Positions 23,334-35,494 of a DNA stretch of 64,000 nucleotides are shown here, in pieces (position 1 is the stretch's first letter; each line of letters starts with the position of its first letter). The stretch is from NCBI RefSeq assembly GCF_000002425.4, contig NC_037271.1, positions 12,036,786 to 12,100,785 on the forward strand, in the 5' to 3' direction. The stretch comes from Physcomitrium patens. Its lineage: Eukaryota; Streptophyta; Bryopsida; Funariales; Funariaceae. The position numbers were made by a program, and so were the translations under genes. The notes under the pieces were generated by a model that was not told the DNA's origin, did no database searches, and saw only the letters and a list, made by a program, of their open reading frames with translations.

Positions 23334-25165
23334 GGAAACCAAGACCTCCGTTGTCGGCTGCAACGCCTCATGCCACACTAAACCCTGATCGACACCGCTC
23401 CTCGCAAAACCTCAGCATGATTCTAAGTTCTCGGAACCTATCCATTCACGCGATCACAAGAACGTTGCATTGAAACTCTCAGGAACGTCCCAAACACCAA
23501 CATCACAGGGGTGCTACACAACAAATCTTTTTCTCACTCTCCTCCCCAACCCCCGCCCCATCATCGCCATCTTCCATAGCCCTAAACCCTGGCGTGCCAA
23601 CAACCAAACGCTTCCCTGAGTCTGTGAACAATCAATCACAACATGAATGCCTCTATTGGAACGTCATCACCATCTCCATCCACAATCGCTTCCGCCATCA
23701 TCCTTGCCGCCCCCTGAAAGTCGTTGTCTACAAACAGTATGTCGTGCACGAGCACATTTAAGTAGCCGGCAGGTACCAGGTGTTCGAACGAGGTTAAAGA
23801 AGCTCCTCGTTGACAACCTCCTCCCCCTTCATCCCCATCGGCAGACGAAGTGGGCACTCACCATAGCCAAGGAGCTCTCCTTGGTCCCAGAGGCTTTGAC
23901 GATTTGACTTTGCCGTCAAGTCTCGTCACAGACGCCTCTCTGGGTTCAAAGAGAGTTCGGTTCATCGAAGCAATAAGTAAGAACTTTTCTCCCGACCTCT
24001 CTACCTGGGCCTACTCACTGTACATCCTCTGCCACAATCCATCCGGATTCAAATCAACTAACGGACAAAACCCGTGTTCTGTTTCATATTCCTCGGAAAG
24101 ATACCCTCCAGAAGGAATTGACCAAGTGCAAGGCACGCCACCCTCTCTCCAGACTCTTAACACCGCGGCATCGCTCTGAAACTTAGGGATCACACTCAGA
24201 TAATCCCTCCGATGCAATCCTCAGCCGAATCCGCTCCCTAATTCGTCGCGTCTGCCACCACGTGGTCATCTCCGCCAGACATCAGACACCACAAATAAAC
24301 TCCCCCATTCGACCCACGAGAAATTGGGCACATCTATGTAATGTTACTTATCCTTCCTCCTCACTGTAACCTCTTGCGAATTCCGCCAGATGAGGGTGAG
24401 CTTGTCAAAGATCAGGTTGATGGTTCCCGATCCAATCACGGCTAAATTTGGCGAAATTTTCCATCCATGGGACCGGGTCCTTCTGTTGCTTGGCCACCGA
24501 GCACGAGCAGAACTGGACTCCAGATAAAGCATCAGGTGCGGTGACATCCAGATTTTCTAGGCAATTTTACAGGCTAGCAACTGCCATCCACAGTGCAATG
24601 CTACTGGCACATAGATGTTCAAAAGAAAGAAACAGGAAAACAAAAAACAAAAAGAAGACGAAGATAACAATACAAACGAATGTGAATCAGACAGATACCA
24701 CCGTGGAGACCAACGCATAGGCATGATTATGCTGCGACACATGTCGGATTCGGCACCAATCCGCGAATGTTTCCGCTGAGAGTGGGGTCCACTTCATCCT
24801 CCTCCTCTTCCTCCGTCGTCGCCATCTCTTTTCGGTGGTGCTTGCCAGTTGACTCTCCCGTGCGCCTCGTTTTCGTCGTGAAAATATGCCAAAAGTGCTC
24901 GGCGTCAGCTCGGAAGGAATTAGGGTTTCACCGCCTTAACAGCGAGTCCAACACGTCGTCTGAAGCCATCACTGCGATGCAGCTACCATTCAACCGCTCG
25001 CCGCCAATCTCTAGTGCAGTCTCCGTTATCGATTTATTCTTCGGGTTGGTGGGCGGAATTCGACAACTAGTTTCGGAAACCGACCTCGCGTCGCGAGTCT
25101 CGAGCTTATCACCAAATCCTAATCCCCAAATCCCAACCTCGAAACCCTAATCTTGAAACCCTAAT
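23334..25165 (-). promoter_or_regulatory. Probable long 5' leader/promoter of the HT1-like kinase gene
   Basis: GC-normal DNA upstream of the kinase ends abruptly in AT-rich sequence near 25166. At that end lie two telo-boxes AAACCCTAA (25142-25150 and 25156-25164), with a reverse one at 24920-24928. The cluster suggests a transcription start near 24900-25200 with the leader running left to the kinase ATG, possibly with introns. Several open frames exist on both strands (for example 23850-24179 + and 24767-25150 +), but they overlap each other and contain low-complexity runs. A separate rightward gene is not excluded. Confidence 0.35.
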
Positions 25166-27120
25166 TGCCTTGTTCCATAAAGCACAAAAATGAAGAACTG
25201 TACAGTATTTAAAATTAAAATTTAGGGTGAATTTTGTTTGCAAGTGGGTAGTGGTGAGAGATAATATGGATGAGAGCAGTTTATGTAATTTTTTTTTTTT
25301 AATAATTGTAATGGAAATAATAAAAGTAATAAAAAAGGGCACTGTTTTTCATTTTCTTTTTCTTTTTCCTTGTTTTTTGCTGAGACAAATGCCAAGATAA
25401 TTGGGGAATTTTGTCTTGATGAGGATACAACTAAATTTTCAAGTGGAAAACAAATTTCTATCACTGGGTAGATGAGTGATGATATTCTCATAAAATGTAA
25501 GATGGTTGATTTATTTATTTATTTATTATTTGATGGTAGTGTTCAAATTCTCCTTGATCTCAATGTATTATTTACATAATGCATATAACTTTTTGTGCCG
25601 GCTTATATGTTTAGTGATTTTGTAAATATCTTTTATTCTGTAAGCACTCAATGTAAAGCAAGTTGGCCATGTTACACAAAACTGATAGAAACTAATGTAT
25701 ATGATTTGATAAATACATGATTATTGATGAGAAACTTTAGATTGAATAAAAATAATGTCCTCTAATTATTTGTTTACATACATACATACATACATATATA
25801 TATATATAGCATGTTGTTGTAAAACACTAGGTTAGTAACTTAAGTTATTGGTTAGGAAGATTTTACAAAAATCTACCGTGTCCATAATTTTACTATGTGT
25901 ATGCACACATGTTTTCTTTAATTAACACGAATGAACAATAATATTCAATAAAAGTAGTATAAAATGTTGAACATGCCATAACAAACAATCAATAATATTT
26001 CTACAATAAAATATCATTAATAATCTTACAATTATGAAACAATAAAAATTAGGCGGTAGCCTAGGTTACACAATATCTAAACACAAATGAAACTACACAA
26101 AGATGTATTCTATTGTATTTCACTTTGTTTTCAACATGTCCAATTTTAATCATATTATTTTGTTAACAGGAAAGACTTAGTTGTATTTCTAATAAAATTT
26201 AATACTCTACTCTTAAAAATAACTTTATATTATTTTGGTCACAATTCAAAATTGGGCACATCCATTATTAAAACATTAATTTCAACATCCAATTTCAAAA
26301 TCAAATTAATTCAGTATTAAAAAAAATATTCCAAGTAGTTATAATCTTTGATGTATGCAAATAAGGAACCACTATATCTGAACGACTTAATAGTATTTTA
26401 AATGTTTAATTTCACTTTCTACATTTTTAGAATTCAACAATTTGTTTGTAATTTATACTTTGATGCTTCAAGTATTGGGATGTAATCAAAGTCCTTAATT
26501 AAAGATAACCATTAAACACAAATAAAATAAAGGCGCCCTGTCTTCAACTTAGGAAAAAGTTGTTGAATGTCTAATGGCTTTAATTGGTAAATGCAACGGT
26601 CAACCAATTTATGCACACAATAACAAGACTTCTATTTTAAACATAGAAATATGGCACTTGCATTAAGGTAATTATAAATCTACAAAATGGAGTGTTCCAT
26701 GAAGCACATGCAAATTAATAGAGAGAATACAAGTGGAGTTAATATGAGTAAATGATTGTTGATTAAGAGGCGATAAGACAAGTTGGTGAGAGATGAAAAC
26801 TCAACAAGAGGCAAGGACCAACAATAATAATAAAGTAATTAATGAGAAATAAAATAATTTTATGAACACTGCGAGCATGCAACTGTGTATGGATTGGTCT
26901 GTAAATAAAAACACCCCAACAGAAACCTCCTCAAAATCAGTGCAGAAAGCAAAAACAACGAAAGCCTCACATCACCATTAGCACTGCATTTCATTCTAAA
27001 TCCTAAACTGGTGTTCAAATCCTAAAAAAATAACACTACACTCTGATATGAAAGATAAAAAATCATCAAAAAAAATCAAGTGGGTTTGTGTGCAATGAGG
27101 GCAAACCTTGGCCAGAAAAA
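25166..27120. other. AT-rich intergenic DNA
   Basis: No gene seen. A T-rich/A-rich start near 25280-25380 is followed by AT-rich sequence with a CATA/(TA)n tract at about 25779-25808. No recognisable repeat family. Confidence 0.5.
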
Positions 27121-28740
27121 TTAACGATGAGATATACATGATATTATGAAAAGCTCACAGATTTGCACATGAAAGGATGGAAACAAAGGATTCCACCTTT
27201 CAATCTGAGCACGCAGTTCATGAAATTTCGAAACGAAGAAGATGGAAGAAAGTCCACAAAATGTGCTACAGAAAAGCAGTCAAGAGGTGTCGGCACAAAG
27301 GGGTGGGTCTGCGGCACTGGTGGTGCAGAGCTTCTGCTCCACCTAAGTCGGCACAATCCTCTACTAACTGTGCCCACAATGTAGATATAATCGGTCGTGT
27401 ATGCAGCTTCTCGCATCAGTGACCCGTCTCTTGCAAAGATGCAAACGCATGAGTGATAATGAAACCGAGGCCTGTCAAGTGCACTGAGGTGATGGGCGGA
27501 TGCAAGTGAATCTGTAACGTATCGCACTGCACGCGTGGTTTTGGAGAACCCCTGCGAATCGAAGACTTTCGTGAATCTGGAGCACTGTTTGCGGCGCTGT
27601 ACTGATTGCCATGCACTAATAGCATGCATGTACAGATAAACTCGATGGGGGTTCGACAATGGTGGCGCTTTCGGTGTCACTGTTTCGATTCCTCGCAGAA
27701 CATAGACTTCACGGCTGGCCATTCTTACAGCTATGTCAACGAGACCCCATTTCTCCTCAATGGTTTAAGTAATGTTCGTCTGGTTATTTTCCTGCATAGT
27801 GTAGCCTGCAGTGACTATCTGTATGTTGCGAACGCAGCACCCTAGACGCCTATGCTGCAGCTCGTCGTGAAGACTAGGGTATTACTCCCAGAACACTGAC
27901 CTAGTATAATTTAGTTCCAACATGATGTACCCCACTACATGCTTGGCATTTGCTCCTCACACACTTGAACGATCCCGCGGTGACCTGGTTCATAATCAAA
28001 CAACAAGCCTGTGCAGGTCCACCTTCTCATCATGGTAAATCCTGCTCAACGTGGTGCTGCTACTGCTGAGGAGTAGTAGTGAGCAGTACCCTCCTAGTTC
28101 TTGCGTAACAGATGAACATGGCAGACACGGTTCTTCCTTCGTTGAATTGCTCCTCCTCCTCCTCCTTCTCACTTGTGCGACTGAAACCTCATCCGATCTA
28201 CCTCCGCTCCAATCCATTCGTCTCTTTGGATTCATGGGTGGTAGCGAGTGAGGGAGGGTCCAGGCGCTCTCAGAGACCATGAGACAGGCCATCCATCACC
28301 AGAATCGATATCAGGATGTCCACATGGTCGATTACTCCTCTGCAGTGAGTGAGTGAGTGAGAGTGCCGATGTTGTCTTCCACTTTTGTCGATCACGCATA
28401 ATCAGCCCGCATTGAGAGAGCTGGCCCCCGAGTCTGTTACGTTGCACACACACAATCTATCAGGTGTTCCTGTGCATGCATGCATGAATGATTGAGTGAA
28501 GCATTGCGCTAGACCTGGTGGCACTGGCATTTGTGATAGCAGCCAGTGAGATTTTTGCGTGCTGGTTTTTATTTTTGTGTGTGTTTTGTGTGTTGCTCAT
28601 GATCGAATAAGCCCACCCCCCTGGTTGACTGGAATCATTCTATGACTATCTTCAAGTCGACGCTGATCGAACTTGTTCGATCATGCTTGAGTCTGCACTC
28701 CGTTTCATGCACTATGTATGCAACTGTTTGTTCTCAACAC
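27120..28740. other. GC-normal islet of unknown content
   Basis: About 1.6 kb of balanced composition lies between AT-rich flanks, which in this window otherwise marks genes. The best frame is 27144-27722 on the minus strand: 192 codons with a true ATG, starting MASREVYVLRG, mildly basic, no domain I know. Frames on the other strand are also open, which weakens it. Near the right end are a GAGT repeat (about 28345-28362) and CATGCATGCATG (about 28475-28486), an RY-type element. The islet could be an uncharacterised gene, a non-coding transcript or a regulatory region. Confidence 0.3.
27144..27722 (-). CDS. Hypothetical 192-codon ORF in GC-normal islet (doubtful)
   Basis: The longest ATG-started frame in the islet, 192 aa. 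The N terminus (MASREVYVLRGIETVTP) is followed by a Ser/Arg-rich middle and a Pro/Cys/Phe-rich C-terminal part. I recognise no domain, signal peptide or repeats. Two shorter overlapping frames are open on the opposite strand, so chance is possible. Reported only because its length is notable. Confidence 0.2.
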   Translation of the reverse strand: MASREVYVLRGIETVTPKAPPLSNPHRVYLYMHAISAWQSVQRRKQCSRFTKVFDSQGFSKTTRAVRYVTDSLASAHHLSALDRPRFHYHSCVCIFARDGSLMREAAYTTDYIYIVGTVSRGLCRLRWSRSSAPPVPQTHPFVPTPLDCFSVAHFVDFLPSSSFRNFMNCVLRLKGGILCFHPFMCKSVSFS

Positions 28741-28849
28741 ATCTCTCTTTTAATGTGAATATATATATATATATATATATGTATAAAACATCTCAAATGG
28801 ATAAACCAACTAGGTATATCTCATTGTTTTTGTAAAAAGTAAAACAAAA

Positions 28850-28895
<46 letters not shown>

Positions 28896-29066
28896 TCAAA
28901 TTGCCAAGAGTAGCACTATAAGTTTACTTGGCATGGAGCTTGGAAACACCACAATGTAGAACTAGGTGTAACATGGAGTTTTACATCATATGAAGCTTCA
29001 AACCAAAAGTTAATTTAAAACACAGAGTTTAGAATGTTTTATCATGCTCAATAGCACAAGTTTTGG

Positions 29067-29103
<37 letters not shown>

Positions 29104-32100
29104 TCAAGAATGTGATAATCTCAAGAAATAAGTTCTTCCAATAATAGAAGCTCCATTCAATAGAAGTGAGACATTTGTAGAGTTGAACTTGAGTTTGCAA
29201 ACATTTTATTTGAACCTTTGTATGTGTGTTGGTTTTACTCTAATATTTGCAAATCGTAAAGTAGGAAGCACTTGGAGATGTTTGCTAAGTCTATCATGTT
29301 TCTAACATGAAAGAAAACTTGGCATACAGATGTTTACTTATATTTACTTATTAAATTTAATTTTATAGCAAGTTTCTTTGTTGGTGTTTCTTTTTGTCTA
29401 TATATAATAATTCAATAAATCACCATTAGTATTTATTTAGCTTTTTTAAGTGAATATTATTGATTTTTTTATGATTGCTATAAATAAAAAGTGATCTATA
29501 TTAGTATAAAGATATGTAATATGATAAAATATAAATATATATATCAAAGATAATCTAGTAAAAAATATTATTGATTATTTATATTTAAAATTTGATGTGT
29601 TATTTATATTTTTTAAAAGATGAAATATTTCATCAAGACTTACATATCTTTTTTATTTTTAATCTATATCAATGTTTAGAAACAACTAATTTTTTTTGGA
29701 AATTTATGAAATAATAAATTTTATTTTTTTTAAAAAATAAATTATTCATTTATTATATATAATAATTAATTATTATGTATCTAAAAATTTAATTACAAAT
29801 ATATTATAACATCTAATATCAAAAAAGTATTAAATTTTTATTTTTAGCTTCTTTAATGGTCTTAATTTTAAATTCTATCAAAAAAAATTGCTTCTTTATT
29901 TTTTAAGTTTTGTTTTTTTTATTTCTAAATGCCATTTTGTAATTGATCCTCTAGACTTAGAAAAATAAAAGTTTTGAATTGACTGAGTTTGTTTAATAAA
30001 TCTATAAGCTACAACAAACTAGATGTATGTATAATATCTTTTGGAGATAGATAATATTTATTTCAAATGTAGGTACTCTATTCTAATAAAGCAAAAGGTA
30101 TTACTTCTCAACCTTGAAACTATAAGAAATGTCTACTCAGGCTTCTTCAATGTGGCCTAAGTTGAAATTTTAAAATAACTACTCTTTCCTTGTAACATCA
30201 ATGATCTTTAAAATTTGTACTAGAAATAGAGTTTTGTCCAATTAAAATATGAGAATAGGATACTTGGACCTTATTGAGCAAAGTATAATATATAAATACT
30301 CTAATACCACAAGTCTTGCAAAACTAGTAGTTGACACCATCTAGTAGGATAATATTTTAAACTTAATCTAAATAATTAAAAAATATATATAATAATAAAT
30401 ATAAAAATATTTAGTTTATTTTATTAAAAAAAGTAGAAAAATAAAATAAAAAATTGATATAAAATTGGTTTAAAGAAGTTATAATTTTTTTAAGAAATTT
30501 TTACAAAAAACAGTTTATGAACATAACATTTGACTAAATTAATCTATGAGTTTTTTAAACATCAATTATATTGTAAGAAGTTAATTACGTTATTAGATAT
30601 ATAATTATGTATTAAAAATATAATAATTCTAATATTAATATGTAATTGATTGAATATACATGTATTGAATCTATTAACTTTAAAAAAATTCAAAATTTTG
30701 CATATTATTTTAGAACCACTTTTTAGGTAGTGAAATAAACAAATATAGTATAAAATAGTTTTTACAAGTATTTGAATCAAAAAAAATTTAACATTAGATT
30801 TGAAAAAATTAAAACATAAAACTTTAAAAGTAATGAAAAATGCAACGTCTAATATACTAAATTGGAATTTATTAATCCTATTTAAAGTATATTATTTTTC
30901 TTATACATTTACATAAGTAGCTCCATATTATTTTTATATTTAAATTATAAAATCGTTGTTTGTTTAATGTTTTTTAATTGGATTTTTTATTCTACATTTT
31001 AAAACTGTATCAAGATAGATAATTCAAACAATATTTCTTTTTTGTATTATTTTACATTTACAAAGGTAATCACTTAAAGTTTTTAAATAATATTTTTAAT
31101 GCAGTCTAGTAAGCTTCCAAACAGATATGAATCTTTTTTTGTATCAACTATATATATATATATATTTTATTCCTACCAATTATGGATGTTTAATACTCAC
31201 TTTTATTCCCTAAGAGGGTGAATCTAGATTTTTGAAGAGAAGAATTGAAAAATGATATGAATCATTTTGTAAATTAAATCAATCAAATAGATTCCACTTA
31301 AGTTAAAACAATCTGATTTTGTAAAATATCTTCAGTATAAAAATTATACAAATAAAATATTAAAAATATACTACTAAAGTTGAAGATTTTAATTAAATTT
31401 ATTCAAATTAAAAAAAATTGAATGACAAAAAAAATAAAAAGAATTCTAATCCTAAGAATTCTTGAAAACCTAAATGTTTTTTGAATTTTTTTTTTCTTTC
31501 AAATCTAATATCTGTGGTAAAAAATATATATTGCTTGAAAAAATTACAAATGAAAAATTCTTAGTAACAAATTAAAGTTTATCTATTTCTATTTCCATAA
31601 ATATTCTTATTATAACAAAGAATAGTTTAAAAAATTTAGGTTTAAAACATCATTGTTAAATATTTTTTGTATAATTAGACAATTTACCTTCAAGAAAGAA
31701 GTCAACTACAAAGTGGACTAATATTGAACCTATTATAGAAATAACTTGCTACTTTTAAAGAACATAGTAACAAGAATAGCACAAATGATTATATATAGTA
31801 TTCAAAGTTTCTTATAAATGTACCAATTATCTTGGTAAAGGAATAAATATATAAATAAACAAATCCTTGCAATGCAATAGTATGTTAATTTTTATGGTCT
31901 AATAAGTTAACAATTAATATTTCTTAGTATTTGACTGTGATAGTTAGATCCTTTGACTAATTAAATTCAGCTAAAATTTTACATTAGAATATATCTTTTA
32001 GGGACATTGATTCAAAAAAGAAATTTAAGAAAATGAAGACTAAAATTAACAAAACTGCATTCAGAACTAGACATTGAAATTTGTAAGTAATGTTATGTCT

Positions 32101-33991
32101 ATTGATCTCAGAAATATTTAAAGTACCTTTTAGCACATAATAAATGTTGTTTTATTTTTCTTACTTTAAATTTTTAATTTATTTTAATTATTATTTTAAT
32201 TTATTTTCTTTTAAAAAATCATATATTTTAAATTTTTTAAATGCAAGCTCATTTTTCAAGATGAAAAATATACATTTTATTAACCTTATTGGAATTTTTA
32301 GAGATAAAAGCCATTTTAAATAATAATCTAAATATAAAAAAATAAGAAGGTATCATGGATTGAATGATTTCCAAATTTTGATAAGATTTTTGAGGCTTTT
32401 AAAAAACCTATTAATTATTGCTGAAAATTTAATAAGAAGTGGTTTTCTATATTATTATAATTAGCTTATAGTTATAAGACAAAATAGAATAGATATAGAA
32501 CCAAAAAAAATTTAAAGACATATATCACCACAAGTAGGTATTAATTTTTGAATAATTACAAGATTTTAGAACAAGAAACTCTACATGTGTAATAATTAGT
32601 TTTACAAATGATGTCAATATCTTAAAGACATTTCTACTTATATTAAAATTTATACAAATAATAAATATACTAAGTATATTTTATCAATATGTGCCTTAAA
32701 TTTTAGCCAAGCGCATTATCATATATTCTCATCACAACTCGTATTTAATATTATAATATTTTTTTATAAAAAATAATTTTTTTGTAATATGTTTGTCATT
32801 GAGTTGACCAATTTTTATTGATTTATAATTGACTTCACACACAATAAAAGACAATAGTTTATATTATACTCTTAAAAAGACAGAATTTATTTTATTAAAA
32901 ATTAAAACCAAGATAATATATATTTTCTTAGCTAAAATCATTAGAAAAACCAAAATTGTGAATGAAAAGTCAAGTAAATATCTATAATGGACTATCTTTT
33001 ATTTTTAAGATAAAAGAAAAAATATGTTTCTATTTATATAATTTTATAGAAAAACATGGATTATTTTTCTGTTGGTAAAGACTATTTCTTTCCAATTACA
33101 ATTATCATCTTTTATTTGATACTGTTAAAATTTAAAAACTTGATAATCTGAAAATAAAGAGTCAACATATTTATTATTATAAAATTATAAAATTCCTAAA
33201 ATAATGTAATTAAATAAAGCCTTATCATTAAAAATATTCAATATTCCTTTTTTAGAATTAAAAATCTCTATTCGAAGTTAATAATAATATATGATTACTT
33301 TTTTTTTAAAAAAAAATTATAATAAAAAATTTAAAATTATATAACAAAAAAAAAGCTAAATCTCTTATGATTCAATCATGTATTAATTCAAATGCATAAA
33401 AATTGAAACTACTATAATCACCAAATATTCGATTTGTAGTGTAGATTATTTTATTAAATTTTTATATCTATATATATATATATATATATATACACTCATT
33501 AAGAAAGATAATACCTCTAATTTATGAAAAAGAAATAATACCAAGAAGTAAAACATTTAATTATTATATTTTGTATGTACATCTTTTTATCTTAAATATG
33601 TATGTTTAATAATTTTAAAAAATAAAATAATGGTTACAATAACATGTACTTCTTCTAAATTATCACAGTTAAATAAAATTAAAGCTTTGAAGCCAAATGC
33701 AGTATGTGTTACCTTTTCTTGTTTTGCATCTGCTTTCTATATTTGAGGTGCTATTTAACTAATACAAAAACAAAACCCAGTCTTTGATAAACTTTGTTTT
33801 GGAATGAAGTGAGAAATATATACATACATACACATATAATAATAAGTTATTTCAAATTAAACCGTTTCTATTTATAGTTAACATATTTTTGTTTATTTAT
33901 GTTTTTATCACTAAAGATATAAATCATGTTTTAGAATTTTGGTTTTTATTATTTATACATAATCATTTTTTAGAATATTCATTAATATACA

Positions 33992-34029
<38 letters not shown>

Positions 34030-35148
34030 AGAAAATTAACCAATTAGGAAGATGAATGATTTTTAAGTCCTAAATGTGTTTGTGTTAGTATAGTTATAAA
34101 TATCGAACTTTGGCTGTTAAATATATTTTTTTTTTGGAAATTTTTTGATATTTCCAATAGACAATTAAATTTCCACCACATTTATATTAAATATTAAACT
34201 TTTGATATCAAAATGACATAATATCAATATATATTTATTTATTACAGTTACAAAGATTTTGCATCATAATTGCTTTTCATTAATTAAGAAATTTGGTTTC
34301 TAAATCTTGGTAAGTTAGAGTACAGAATATCTTTTGGGAAATTGCAAACTTGTAATGTCATACATTCAGAATTGAATTTAAACTTTAAGACAAATATCTC
34401 TTTTTAATAATTTTATAAAGAATTATTTTTTAAATTTTTATTTCTCATTAATCAAGGATTAACGTCCTTTCTCAAAAATTTATCCGATTAATCATCTTCA
34501 AGGATAGGCTGAAAATATTAGCCATAAGCATATTTTTAGGCCAATTGCTATTTTGTAATAAAAAAATTACATTTTCTACAGAATTTAAGGAGTTTGTTCA
34601 AAATACATTAGGAAAATGTTTATTCTTTAAATATCTTAAACAAGTGAAAACCATTTGTTGGCTTTGTCTGTTATACAGAAACTTAGAATGATCATTCATG
34701 TGTTGCCAAAATAAAAAATCATCATTTTTATCTCTTTTGTATTTTGCATGAGTCTTCAAGATATTGCTTTCTAATTATCCACATTTGATTATATTCATAA
34801 CATTCAATAAAAGTTCATGTGAAACTATAAATTATCATACATGTATGTATGATTATACTCACACTGGTATGCATGTGTATATATTTGTGTCTACGCATAC
34901 CTTTGTATTTATATTATTTAAAATTAAATAAACTAAAGAAATTTCATCCTATATTATTTAAAAATATTCTCTAATAATAATAATAATAATGAAATAAATT
35001 TAATACTTTTTATTACCTTTTTAATATTATATGTATCTAAATAATGCAAAATATTTATTTTGGTGATACACTAATACTAGCACACAATCCAGCACATAAC
35101 AAGTTTTTAAGTTTAACTCTAATAAATGTGCCTAAAATAATAATATTG

Positions 35149-35188
35149 CATTCATCCATTAAAGGATGGATATCCATATGGATGAATG
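35149..35188. repeat. Nested palindromes in a small GC-normal islet
   Basis: CATTCATCCAT (35149-35159) and ATGGATGAATG (35178-35188) form a perfect 11-bp inverted repeat. Inside and overlapping it are two perfect 12-bp palindromes, ATGGATATCCAT (35166-35177) and ATCCATATGGAT (35173-35184). They begin a roughly 170-bp stretch of ordinary composition that ends in an ATT/TAT triplet run (about 35300-35325). Could be a protein-binding site, a small hairpin RNA or a transposon end. Confidence 0.5.
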
Positions 35189-35408
35189 AAACTAGAAGCC
35201 TTGGAAACCCGGCAAAGAGGGCAACTAATACGAGAAAAGGACTCTGGGACCAGCTCATTCCTTTGGGCTGGGCTCTGCCTCCGTATCTTAACCTGCTTCA
35301 TTATTATTATTATTATTATCATTATTATGATTAATTTAGAGCTTATTTATAAATCCATTTAACATCTATCATTCCAATTTTATATATTGGAAAAATCAAT
35401 CACTTTAT

Positions 35409-35467
<59 letters not shown>

Positions 35468-35494
35468 AGAGATAGAGAGAGAGAAGGGGGGGGG
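35409..35494. repeat. Compound microsatellite (AC)n(AT)n(GT)n(GA)n with G tract
   Basis: Consecutive (AC)n from 35409, (AT)n to about 35448, (GT)n to about 35467, a GA-rich run to about 35484 and nine G at 35486-35494. The AC and GT arms flank the AT core as an inverted repeat, so the tract can fold into a cruciform. Related (AT)n(GT)n tracts lie at 37757-37800 and 46203-46253. Confidence 0.8.

Noticed and set aside
23636-24217. Several 60-110-codon frames on both strands upstream of the kinase
   Set aside because: They overlap each other on opposite strands, show no domain and fit a long untranslated leader better.
24767-25150. 127-codon ATG frame (+) with a poly-Ser run
   Set aside because: Driven by a TCC/TCG repeat, with no known domain, and it ends inside the telo-box cluster.
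35225-35270. Stretch GGGACCAGCTCATTCC resembling miR166
   Set aside because: It lacks bases at two positions of the mature miRNA and I see no matching opposite arm, so it is not a miR166 precursor.
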